Below, piece by piece: positions 54,833 through 62,944 of a stretch of 64,000 bases of DNA. Each line of letters starts with the position of its first letter. Position 1 is the stretch's first letter. Source of the stretch: GCA-2748575 sp965222725. Its GTDB lineage: Bacteria > Pseudomonadota > Gammaproteobacteria > Pseudomonadales > Ketobacteraceae. The DNA is taken from assembly GCA_965222725.1 (NCBI GenBank), contig OZ244969.1, positions 682,001-746,000 on the forward strand, in the 5' to 3' direction. Position numbers and translations under genes: made by a program. The notes under the pieces were generated by a model that was given only the letters and a program-made list of their open reading frames with translations, was not told the DNA's origin and searched no databases.

Positions 54833-55801
54833 ATGGTATGTCATGTTGTACGGTTTACCGAAAAAACCGCCGCCGAAAGCGCGCCCCGCTGGGGCGTACT
54901 GCTGGCAGAAAAAATATTTCCCCTGGCCGGCACCTATCACAGCACCGCTGACCTGTTGGGCGAAGGCAAAGCAGAAGCCCTGGCGCTCGCTGAAAACCCG
55001 TCGGGCAAATCCGCCATTGATCTGCAAGCCGTTGAGCTGCTGTCACCGGTGACCAAACCCTGCCAGGTGATCTGCCAGGGAGCGAATTACGAGCAGCATA
55101 TGGTGGATTCCGGTATGGATCCGAAAGACAAAACCTTCAATATGTTCTTTCACAAATCCGCCGGCTCTATTCACGATCCCCAAAAAGAGGTGGTTCGCCC
55201 GGGCCATGTCCGCTTGCTCGACTATGAAGTGGAACTGGGCCTGGTAATGGGCAAGGCCATTCACGAGGAAGTGCGCATTACCGATCAGACCATTGGCGAG
55301 TATGTGGCCGGCATTGTGATCGGCAATGATATCTCTGCCCGCGATGTACAGATTCCGCAGATGCAGTTTTTCAAAGGCAAGAGTTACCGCACCTTCTGCC
55401 CGGTGGGCCCTGTGTTGTGTCTGCTGGAAAAAGATGAAATGCATTACCTGCATTCCATGGAACTGACGCTTAAAGTGAACGGCGAACTGCGCCAGCAGGA
55501 CAGCTCCAGCAATCTGGTACACAAGCCGGCGGAAACCCTGACTGAACTGTCCCAGTTCAGCGACGTGGAAGTGGGCGATCTGATTTTAACGGGTACACCT
55601 TCCGGCTGCGCCATGCGCATACCACCGGCAGCAGTTACCAAACTGGCAGGCCTGTTACCGGAACAGGCGAAGTGGCGCTTGTTCCGCAAAATGCAGGGCC
55701 GCCGCAGCGAATACCTGAAACCCGGTGACCTGATGGAAACCAGCATCAAAAGCAGCGACCGCGCCATTGATCTGGGAACCCAGCGCAACCGAATCGCCTA
55801 G
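54833..55801 (+). CDS. Fumarylacetoacetate hydrolase-family protein
   Basis: A 322-residue FAH-fold protein. VICQGANYEQHMVD, the metal-binding LLDYEVELGLVMGK, VIGNDISARDVQ and LTGTPSGCAM are characteristic. The family hydrolyses C-C bonds of ring-cleavage products or decarboxylates/isomerises oxo-acids. Lying between a ring-cleavage-type dioxygenase and an aromatic hydroxylase, it most likely processes the opened ring. AGGA precedes the ATG by eight bases. Confidence 0.9.
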   Translation: MVCHVVRFTEKTAAESAPRWGVLLAEKIFPLAGTYHSTADLLGEGKAEALALAENPSGKSAIDLQAVELLSPVTKPCQVICQGANYEQHMVDSGMDPKDKTFNMFFHKSAGSIHDPQKEVVRPGHVRLLDYEVELGLVMGKAIHEEVRITDQTIGEYVAGIVIGNDISARDVQIPQMQFFKGKSYRTFCPVGPVLCLLEKDEMHYLHSMELTLKVNGELRQQDSSSNLVHKPAETLTELSQFSDVEVGDLILTGTPSGCAMRIPPAAVTKLAGLLPEQAKWRLFRKMQGRRSEYLKPGDLMETSIKSSDRAIDLGTQRNRIA

Positions 55802-55812
55802 AGGTACACACC

Positions 55813-57504
55813 ATGAAGCAAGATATCAGCCTGGAATATGATGTAGTGGTGGTGGGTGGTGGCCCTATCGGCACCCTGACGGCCAACTTTCTGGGGCAAT
55901 ACGGTGTGCGCACGCTACTGGTGGATCGTGAACCCGACGTAATAAACATTCCCCGTGCCGTGGGATTGTGCGAGGAAGGTTCCCGAATACTCAACGCCGC
56001 CGGGCTGATGCAACACATGGAAGCAGACCTGATCCCCATTGACGATGTTTTTTTTCGCGACAAACAACTGCGCCCCCAGTTCCGGATTGGCGTAAACCAG
56101 AATGTCAGCGGCAATCGCCGGCTGCGCACCCTTCATCAACCGGACGTTGAACACATCTTCCGCAAGCATCTGGAAAACTACGACTGCGTTGATTTTTTAC
56201 GAAGCACCGAATGCCTGCAATTCAATGATCTGGGCGATCAGGTGCAGTTAACCATTCGCTGCTTTACCGGAACGGATAAAGAAACCCTGCGCCATATTCG
56301 CTGCCGCTATCTGCTGGCCTGCGATGGCGCCCGCAGCCCCATCCGCAAAATGCTGCCCACCGAATTCAAGGGCCGCACCTATGCTCAGGACTGGCTGGTA
56401 ATAGACGTAGAAAAAGATCCGATCACGGATCGCTCGGAAGCCTACTTTATCTGCGACCCCTATCGCCCCGCAGTAACCCTGCCCACCCCCAATGGCGGGC
56501 GGCGCTGGGAATTTGTGGTAAGGGATAACGAATCATCCGAGTTTATCTGCAGCGACGATGCCATCAGGGAACTGCTAAAACCCTGGGGCAACGCCGACGA
56601 GATGCAGATCTGCCGGAAAACGGTTTACACCTTTCACGCCGTGGTATCGCGGAAATTTCAGGTCGGCAATGTGTTTCTGCTGGGAGACGCCGCACACCTG
56701 ACTCCGCCCTTTGCCGGCCAGGGACTGATGGCGGGAATGCGTGACGCCTATAACCTGACCTGGAAACTGGCGCACGTATTAGAGGGCAAACTGCCGCAGG
56801 CTGTTTTGCAAAGCTACGACACAGAACGCCGCCCCCAGGCCGACCTGATCGTGCGGCTGGCACAGGTACTGGGCATGGTCATTCTGCCGCAGAATCCTTT
56901 GCTGGCCCGCCTGCGGGATATGACCTTTGCCCTGGGCAACCGGTTAATGGCCCGCGGGGATAACCAGCAACGCGCCAACATGCACAAGATGCGCAACAAC
57001 ATTCTGGGCTACAAGGCCATACGTTACTGGGCCAGCGATCCGGATGAACTGTTAACGGGTTTTGATTTGCCCCAGTTCCGGGTGTCGTCCGCAGATCACG
57101 AAAATCCCACCGCCTTCGATAACCTGTTGGGCAGCCACCATTACATTATCGGTTTTCAATGCGCACCCCGGCAGCTCCTGACGCCGCGGAGCGCACAACT
57201 GTTTCAGGCAATGGGCGGCAGAACCTGTGGGATTCAATCGGCAGCCAATGCTGATCAGCCACTGCCGGTGGATCTTCAGGTCAGCGATAGCGACGGCCAT
57301 TACCAGCAGCTGCTGGATCATGGCCGCCGCCTGCTGATTATTCGCCCCGACGGCATGGTGGTGCGGATCACCTCACCGCAAAACCTGGATAAGGATCTGG
57401 CGAACTACATGGACTCCCTGGGCCTGTCGGCCCTGTTCCCTGATCAAGATCCCGCGCTGCACTCATACCTGCAAACGGGCATACAACCCACCCTGGCCAA
57501 CTGA
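55813..57504 (+). CDS. FAD-dependent aromatic hydroxylase (MhpA/PheA type)
   Basis: A 563-residue flavoprotein monooxygenase. The N-terminal FAD loop reads VVVVGGGPIGTLTANFLG, the middle motif LLACDGARSPIRKML, and the FAD ribityl motif LLGDAAHLTPPFAGQG lies near residue 295. The C-terminal part (from about 420) resembles the thioredoxin-like domain of phenol hydroxylase-type enzymes. Such enzymes add a hydroxyl to a phenolic ring using NAD(P)H and oxygen, giving a catechol for the dioxygenase encoded upstream. It starts 11 bases after the FAH gene with GAGGT upstream. Confidence 0.9.
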   Translation: MKQDISLEYDVVVVGGGPIGTLTANFLGQYGVRTLLVDREPDVINIPRAVGLCEEGSRILNAAGLMQHMEADLIPIDDVFFRDKQLRPQFRIGVNQNVSGNRRLRTLHQPDVEHIFRKHLENYDCVDFLRSTECLQFNDLGDQVQLTIRCFTGTDKETLRHIRCRYLLACDGARSPIRKMLPTEFKGRTYAQDWLVIDVEKDPITDRSEAYFICDPYRPAVTLPTPNGGRRWEFVVRDNESSEFICSDDAIRELLKPWGNADEMQICRKTVYTFHAVVSRKFQVGNVFLLGDAAHLTPPFAGQGLMAGMRDAYNLTWKLAHVLEGKLPQAVLQSYDTERRPQADLIVRLAQVLGMVILPQNPLLARLRDMTFALGNRLMARGDNQQRANMHKMRNNILGYKAIRYWASDPDELLTGFDLPQFRVSSADHENPTAFDNLLGSHHYIIGFQCAPRQLLTPRSAQLFQAMGGRTCGIQSAANADQPLPVDLQVSDSDGHYQQLLDHGRRLLIIRPDGMVVRITSPQNLDKDLANYMDSLGLSALFPDQDPALHSYLQTGIQPTLAN

Positions 57505-57525
57505 CCGATCAACAAGGATTCCCCC

Positions 57526-59250
57526 ATGACAGACCACATCATACTTTATGATTTCGACAGCTCCCCCTGCTCCCGGCGGGTAAAGATCACTCTGACAGAA
57601 AAGGGACTGGATTACAGCGTGCAAACCGTTGACCTGGGAAAGATGCAGCAAAAAACCCCGGAGTATTTGCGCATCAATCCCAACGGTCTGGTACCGACAC
57701 TGGTCCACAATGGTCGTACGTTATTTGAATCGTCGGTAATTAACGATTATCTGGAAGATCAGTTCCCTGCCGTTCGCCTGTGGCCGGAAACGCCGCAAGG
57801 AAAAACCGCGGCGCAAGGCTGGCAAAATCAGGAACTGGCCATGGCCAGGGTGTACCGGCCACTGATGTATTCCCGCGTGATGGGTCCGTTGCATCGTATC
57901 GCCTGTAGCGAACAGGAATTTCTGACTATTGCAGCCCAGGCAACAGATAACCCGGCGCACCTGGCATGGGAAAAGAAAATCTGGAATCTGAAAGTACTTT
58001 CTCTCACAGAGCAGGATGCCTGCCTGCGTTATCTGGCGCGCTTTGCCGATCGGGTGGAGCGGGCGCTGGAAGGCAAATGCTATCTGGTGGAAGACAGATT
58101 CAGCGTGGCCGATATCGCCGTTTTCCCCCGACTGGACATGTTCCCCAATGTGGGCTTTGCACTGAGTGTGCACGAATACCCCAACATCAATCGCTGGATG
58201 CAAACCCTGTCACAGCGGCATTCCTTTCAGTCCACCGAAAGCGCCCGCAATCAGACGGTAAAAAAATTACAAAAACTGGGTATTATCAACAGCGTTAACC
58301 GCGCCCTGTATCAACCGGAAAGAGCATCACTGAAAGATAAACTGATCACACGCAGCATCCGGCCCGTACTGCGACGCTCCCTGAAAATTGATGAAGCGCT
58401 CAAGGCCGCTGAACCACCCCGCCTGTACCTGATGCCACAGGATCAGCGGCAGGAACCAGGCGCTATGCCAGCCGTGTCACTCAAACAGGACCCTCAGCAC
58501 AACCCTCAACACAGCCCTCAGCACAACCACAGTGACAACAGCCAACCGATCGACATTTACGGTTTTCATTTATCCCCGATCTGCCAACGCATCCGGCTGA
58601 TACTGGATAAGACCGGGCTCGACTACCATTGGCATGACATCGATATGGCCCACCGTGAACATCAGTCTGCAGAATATCTGGCGATCAATGCCTGCGGGGA
58701 ATTACCGGCCATGAAAATCAATCAGCAGGTGATGACCGATTCTTTATTTATAGCGGAATACATTAACGGACTGTGCCCGGCATTGAAGCTGTTTGCCGAT
58801 ACTGCCTGGGACCTGGCACGGATTCGCCTGTGGCACGCGTTTGATATGGGTTTTCATAAAGAGTTTGGCTTGTTGTTCCACCATGAACTGGGGACTGCAC
58901 CGGCAACAGCGGCAGAACTTGAACAGGCACGGCAGGTGCTTCGGGAGAAATTCCTCTATATGGAAAATGCCCTGCAGGACAAAACCTATCTTGAATGCGA
59001 TCGCCTGACGTATGCCGACCTGGTGCTCTTTACCCGGATTACGGGGCTGGAGAAACTGAATGCCATGGATTGCATCAGTGAATACTCCAATATTCAGGCC
59101 TGGTATAAACGGATTCAATCGGAACTGAATATTAAAGACGGCGACAAGAGAAGCGACAGCAGTAACACGAACAGGGAAAAGCAAAACCGCAAAAAGCCGG
59201 CCCGTACATCAGGCAAGAATAAAAAATCCGGCGCAACAGCACCACAGTAG
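57526..59250 (+). CDS. Tandem double glutathione S-transferase
   Basis: A 574-residue fusion of two GST units. The first (residues 1-230) opens ILYDFDSSPCSRRVKITL and has NPNGLVPTLV and the helical domain (SVADIAVFPRLDMF). The second (about 343-545) opens IDIYGFHLSPICQRIRL and has INACGELPAM and LTYADLVLFTRI. A basic linker ends in a Gln/His/Pro-rich stretch encoded by 12-base repeats. Both active-site regions carry Ser/Cys (SPC, SPIC) as in maleylacetoacetate or maleylpyruvate isomerase-like and omega-type GSTs. It is last in the catabolic operon, where cis-trans isomerisation of a ring-cleavage product would fit. The C-terminus is Lys/Ser-rich. Confidence 0.88.
   Translation: MTDHIILYDFDSSPCSRRVKITLTEKGLDYSVQTVDLGKMQQKTPEYLRINPNGLVPTLVHNGRTLFESSVINDYLEDQFPAVRLWPETPQGKTAAQGWQNQELAMARVYRPLMYSRVMGPLHRIACSEQEFLTIAAQATDNPAHLAWEKKIWNLKVLSLTEQDACLRYLARFADRVERALEGKCYLVEDRFSVADIAVFPRLDMFPNVGFALSVHEYPNINRWMQTLSQRHSFQSTESARNQTVKKLQKLGIINSVNRALYQPERASLKDKLITRSIRPVLRRSLKIDEALKAAEPPRLYLMPQDQRQEPGAMPAVSLKQDPQHNPQHSPQHNHSDNSQPIDIYGFHLSPICQRIRLILDKTGLDYHWHDIDMAHREHQSAEYLAINACGELPAMKINQQVMTDSLFIAEYINGLCPALKLFADTAWDLARIRLWHAFDMGFHKEFGLLFHHELGTAPATAAELEQARQVLREKFLYMENALQDKTYLECDRLTYADLVLFTRITGLEKLNAMDCISEYSNIQAWYKRIQSELNIKDGDKRSDSSNTNREKQNRKKPARTSGKNKKSGATAPQ
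58492..58527 (+). repeat. 12-bp tandem repeat coding the linker of the double GST
   Basis: Three in-frame units of the CCTCAGCACAAC type (58492-58503, 58504-58515, 58516-58527; the first and third identical) code for Pro-Gln-His-Asn/Ser repeats. A more diverged fourth unit follows. Confidence 0.75.
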
Positions 59251-59290
59251 CCCGCCCCACCAACTACAGCGATCGCTGATCAGGCGGGCT
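59249..59290. terminator. Hairpin between convergent double GST and diguanylate cyclase genes
   Basis: AGCCCGCC (59249-59256) pairs with GGCGGGCT (59283-59290), and the loop contains the self-complementary AGCGATCGCT. The stem overlaps the ends of both genes. It lacks a T run, so termination strength is uncertain. Confidence 0.4.
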
Positions 59291-61250
59291 TGCTGGGAAC
59301 ACCGGGAATGCCTGGGATACCCGCTACCGCCTGATCACCGGGCTTGAACGGATGCTCCAGCACCACACAATTACGGCCACTGGCCTTGGCACGGTACAGG
59401 GCAATGTCCGCCTTTTTCATCAGCACGGAACGCTCGGTAACCGGCGGCGGCGTTTGTACGTAACAACCCACACTCACGGTAATGCGAATATCCTCGTTAT
59501 TGGGGATACGGATTTTTTCAATTTCACCGCGAATAATTTCGCCCAGGGTGCTGGCCCGCTCCGGGCGATTCACCATGGTCACCAGGGCAAACTCTTCCCC
59601 ACCAAAACGCGCCACCAGAAAACCCAGCTTCTCCGCAAGTGTCAGCAGTACGTCGGCCACTTCCTGCAGACACAGATCCCCCATATCATGGCCATGGGTG
59701 TCGTTAAGCTTTTTAAAGTGGTCGATATCAATAAACATAAAGGCCACCAGCGCTTCTTCCTTGTGGCAAAACTCAATGCACTCGTTGCATTCCTCTTCAA
59801 ACTTGCGGCGGTTATACAGGCCGGTCAGGCTGTCGGTTTCGCTCAGGCGTTTCAGTTCATCGTTGGCCCGGTGCAAATCCCGCATGGCCACTTCCAGCTG
59901 CTGGGTGCGGTCTTTCACTTTGTCTTCCAGAGAACGGTTAGCTTCCCGCTCGGCATCCAGCGCCCGTTTTTCTGCGCGGCGTGCTTCTTCGGAAAAATGC
60001 AACGCATGGCGCTCGGCACGAATCTGCTTTTCACGAATGGTGTTAATCTTTGAACCCACACCAAAAGACAGCAGTAAAAGTTCAAACACCGACACCACTT
60101 TCATGTAACCATTCACATCCATAAAGTCGAACAGCAAACCATTGGATGCCAGCACATTCATAAAGGCCGTCACAATCAGCATGCCCCACACAATCACATA
60201 CAGGCCTGCCATGGGCACACCATCCCGCAACCGCAGAATGCCGACACAGAACATGTACGTCAGGGCAATACCACTCACCACACTCATCAGGGTGGCGGCA
60301 TACACTTCCTGCAGGTAGGGCGTTACAAAAATACAGGACACACAAATACCGATCAGCGTACGGGTGTGCTGCATCAGCACCCGTTGATTATCGTTAATGG
60401 ATAAAAACAGCCGGGAAAACTCTATAGCCAGCGCCAGGGCCAGATAAATAAAATAGATATGGGCCTTGCTCTGCCATTCGATATTGTCTTTCCACAAATA
60501 ATAGGAATAACCGTCTACGCAGGCGTAAAACAAAAACAGCGTGACGATAAACATGGAATAGTAAAAATAGGTTTTGTCTTTCAGCGCGGTAAACAACATA
60601 AAGTTGTAACAGGCCAGCGCCAGGGCAATACCGTAAAGAATCCCGGACAGCCATTGCTTGACGGTAATGTACTCGGCATAAGCCGTGGCACCGGCCATAT
60701 ATACCGGCACATGCACCGGGCTGGCGGTTTCCACCCGCAGATACAACCACACGGGTTCCTGTGGCAGGCTCAACGGTTGTACAAAACTGGGAGACATAAA
60801 GGCCCGGTCGGAAAACTTGTGCCTGTCGCCAAAGCTGAAACGCTGAATCACGGACGGCCCGGCCGGGTCTTTGGTAAGCAGGTAGCCGTCAACATCATCC
60901 AGCAGGGGAAAGGGAATATCCAGAATCACATCCTGGGGCTGATCGGCAGCATTCTTCAGCAACACACGGAACCAGTACACGGAATCCGAGTAACCCAGGT
61001 TAATGGTAGGGCTCTGCAGAAACGCAAACTGACTGCTGTACAAATCACTGGTGACATCATCAATGCTCATATGGCCGTCACGGTCGCCACGCATCTGCAT
61101 TGCCGGACTGATGCTCTGATAGGGCATGCCGTCCGTCACAATCACCTGATTGTTATGGACACTGGCACTACCAAATACGATGCCCTTGTTCACAATCACA
61201 AGGGTCGCAAAAATAAACATGAAAATGCCGATCACAATTTTCGGTGACAT
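59280..61250 (-). CDS. Diguanylate cyclase with 7TMR-DISM sensor
   Basis: A 656-residue membrane signalling protein. An N-terminal signal/anchor helix is followed by a periplasmic 7TMR-DISM extracellular domain (about 40-185, with YWFRVLLKN and VWLYLRVET). Seven or eight membrane helices (about 190-400), a coiled coil and a GGDEF domain follow (TDSLTGLYNRR near 480, RFGGEEF near 548). The active motif is intact. Where the inhibitory I-site RxxD would lie the sequence reads KLGF, so product inhibition through this site is unlikely. It would make c-di-GMP, a possible ligand for the PilZ-cyclase protein at 38-39 kb. Confidence 0.92.
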   Translation of the reverse strand: MSPKIVIGIFMFIFATLVIVNKGIVFGSASVHNNQVIVTDGMPYQSISPAMQMRGDRDGHMSIDDVTSDLYSSQFAFLQSPTINLGYSDSVYWFRVLLKNAADQPQDVILDIPFPLLDDVDGYLLTKDPAGPSVIQRFSFGDRHKFSDRAFMSPSFVQPLSLPQEPVWLYLRVETASPVHVPVYMAGATAYAEYITVKQWLSGILYGIALALACYNFMLFTALKDKTYFYYSMFIVTLFLFYACVDGYSYYLWKDNIEWQSKAHIYFIYLALALAIEFSRLFLSINDNQRVLMQHTRTLIGICVSCIFVTPYLQEVYAATLMSVVSGIALTYMFCVGILRLRDGVPMAGLYVIVWGMLIVTAFMNVLASNGLLFDFMDVNGYMKVVSVFELLLLSFGVGSKINTIREKQIRAERHALHFSEEARRAEKRALDAEREANRSLEDKVKDRTQQLEVAMRDLHRANDELKRLSETDSLTGLYNRRKFEEECNECIEFCHKEEALVAFMFIDIDHFKKLNDTHGHDMGDLCLQEVADVLLTLAEKLGFLVARFGGEEFALVTMVNRPERASTLGEIIRGEIEKIRIPNNEDIRITVSVGCYVQTPPPVTERSVLMKKADIALYRAKASGRNCVVLEHPFKPGDQAVAGIPGIPGVPSKPA

Positions 61251-61356
61251 GCTGGGAGTTGGCTCTTCCTGACTGCTGCTAAAAGGGTCTCTAAGTAATT
61301 GATTATAGGAATGCAGTAGATTTTCTCTGGAGGGATTTGGTTTCAGTTTGTAACCA

Positions 61357-61399
61357 CAAAAAAGCCGATAACCTGTTGATTAGCAACAAATTATCGGCT
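61357..61399 (-). terminator. Intrinsic terminator after the diiron oxygenase gene
   Basis: AGCCGATAA (61363-61371) pairs with TTATCGGCT (61391-61399); on the minus strand the stem is followed by six T. It lies between the diiron gene stop and the start of the diguanylate cyclase gene, separating the two leftward genes. Confidence 0.75.
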
Positions 61400-61475
61400 G
61401 TAAATAGAATGAGTCGCGGTTTTTTGTAGCCTAAGCCAAAAGTTATAATAACCTTTGGCTATGCTTGCACGATTT

Positions 61476-62654
61476 TTAATTCAGATCGGCCACCATATCC
61501 TGCTCGGTCAGCTCGGCAGCGTTCTTTCCACCTAAAAATTTGGTAAGCCCTTCACGGTCATAGTGTGACCGGATTCGTGGCGACATCAGCCCAATGTAGT
61601 CCAGGTTCGGAATCAGGCGGTCGAACATGGTTTTACGAAAATGCTGCATGGCGGGGGACGCAGTCAGCAGCTCATTCCATTTCTGGCGGGTGATCATGCC
61701 TTCGAACCATTCCTCGTACACCTCGTGTGCCAGGAACCGGTTACGCATCAGCAGCGCAACTTCAAAAGCCCAGTCTTCCCGTTCGCGGCGCTCGGATTCG
61801 TCCAGCTCTTCCTTGATATGGCGCTGCAACGACAGCACCCCGTAATGTACATGGCGGGCTTCATCACGAATCACGTATTTGAGCATGTCTTTTAACAGCG
61901 GCTCTTTACTCATGCTGTGCATGGTACGGAAGGCACCCAGCGCCAAGCCTTCCACCATAATCTGCATACCCAGGAATTTATAATCCCAGCGCGCGTCGGT
62001 GAGCAGATCATCCAGAATCACAAACAGGTTGTCGTTAACATCATACACACGGTTCATTTTGGTGGTGAGATAACGATGAAACACTTCCAGGTGGCGGGCT
62101 TCATCCATCACCTGAGTACCGCCGAAAAATTTACCCTCCATCCACTGCACACTTTCAGTCACCTGGGCAGAGGCATATAACGCACCCTGTTCACCGTGCA
62201 TAAACTGGCTCAGCATCCAGGTGGCGAAGCAGTAACTCAGGCGGGTTTTTTCTTTTTCGGTAAGCTTTACCGGCAGGGCATCAAACAATTCCGGCGACAT
62301 GAATTCGTTGGAAATAATCGGCACTTCCGGATTCAGCGGATCTACATCGGTACTCCAGTCGATATCCTTGTCGGCGTTCCACTGCATATCCACCGCGCGC
62401 TGATACAGCTTGCGCATTTCCGGAAAATCCATCTTGTATTTCAGATCAAAGGTCACCGGATGATCGGAGTGCATCTTCACGGTTTCCTTGCGCTTGCCTT
62501 CTTTCAGGAAGAGTCCCCGAATCGCCGATGGCGCCATGGATTTGAACACCCGCGGATTCTTCATCTGCAGAACCACGCTGATATTATCCAGTGTCGCTTC
62601 CACCCGTTTGCGGGCAAAAGTGGGCATGCCCATTAACATCTCGTCGAGAACCAT
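61476..62654 (-). CDS. Ferritin-like diiron oxygenase-type protein
   Basis: A 392-residue all-helical protein with two carboxylate-bridged iron motifs. The first half-site is HGEQGAL with DEARHLEVFH; the second is VEGLALG with DEARHVHYG. Together these give the paired E...DExxH pattern of ribonucleotide reductase R2-like and AurF-like oxygenases. The substrate cannot be read from the sequence; fatty acyl and N-oxygenation roles both occur in such families. GAGGG precedes the ATG by eight bases. It is monocistronic, with a terminator after it and a short perfect palindrome 70-85 bases before its start. Confidence 0.85.
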   Translation of the reverse strand: MVLDEMLMGMPTFARKRVEATLDNISVVLQMKNPRVFKSMAPSAIRGLFLKEGKRKETVKMHSDHPVTFDLKYKMDFPEMRKLYQRAVDMQWNADKDIDWSTDVDPLNPEVPIISNEFMSPELFDALPVKLTEKEKTRLSYCFATWMLSQFMHGEQGALYASAQVTESVQWMEGKFFGGTQVMDEARHLEVFHRYLTTKMNRVYDVNDNLFVILDDLLTDARWDYKFLGMQIMVEGLALGAFRTMHSMSKEPLLKDMLKYVIRDEARHVHYGVLSLQRHIKEELDESERREREDWAFEVALLMRNRFLAHEVYEEWFEGMITRQKWNELLTASPAMQHFRKTMFDRLIPNLDYIGLMSPRIRSHYDREGLTKFLGGKNAAELTEQDMVADLN

Positions 62655-62724
62655 AAATTACACCCTCTGCTCAAGCTGACTTCGTTATCGTTGTTATTGA
62701 TCATTCAGTTTAGTCGCTTTTATT

Positions 62725-62739
62725 GTCCTACAATAGGAC
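62725..62739 (-). promoter_or_regulatory. Perfect palindrome upstream of the diiron gene
   Basis: GTCCTA-CAA-TAGGAC lies 71-85 bases before the ATG, a typical place for an operator. It differs from the AAGTGAA palindrome, so another regulator would be involved. No promoter boxes were assigned. Confidence 0.45.
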
Positions 62740-62890
62740 GCTCCAATGATGTTACAGGCAGATCAGAAATTGTACAGGCGCAATTTGTGGTACGGCGACA
62801 GCCAGCCAAGGCAAGCTGTCGTTAAATGACTGATATCACGGGAAATCTAAAACGAAGGGTTATAGATACAGGGGCTTTTGGTGCGAATTA

Positions 62891-62927
62891 TTCCAACAAG
62901 CGGCTTAGGAAAAGCCGCTTGCTGGAA
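62891..62927 (-). terminator. Strong hairpin after pilU
   Basis: A 16-position stem with a single mismatch (62891-62906 with 62912-62927) and a five-base loop. It lies just after the pilU stop. The T content after it on the minus strand is low (TAATTCGC), so it may protect the mRNA end rather than terminate alone. Confidence 0.5.
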
Positions 62928-62944
62928 GAGTCCGAGACGGAAAA

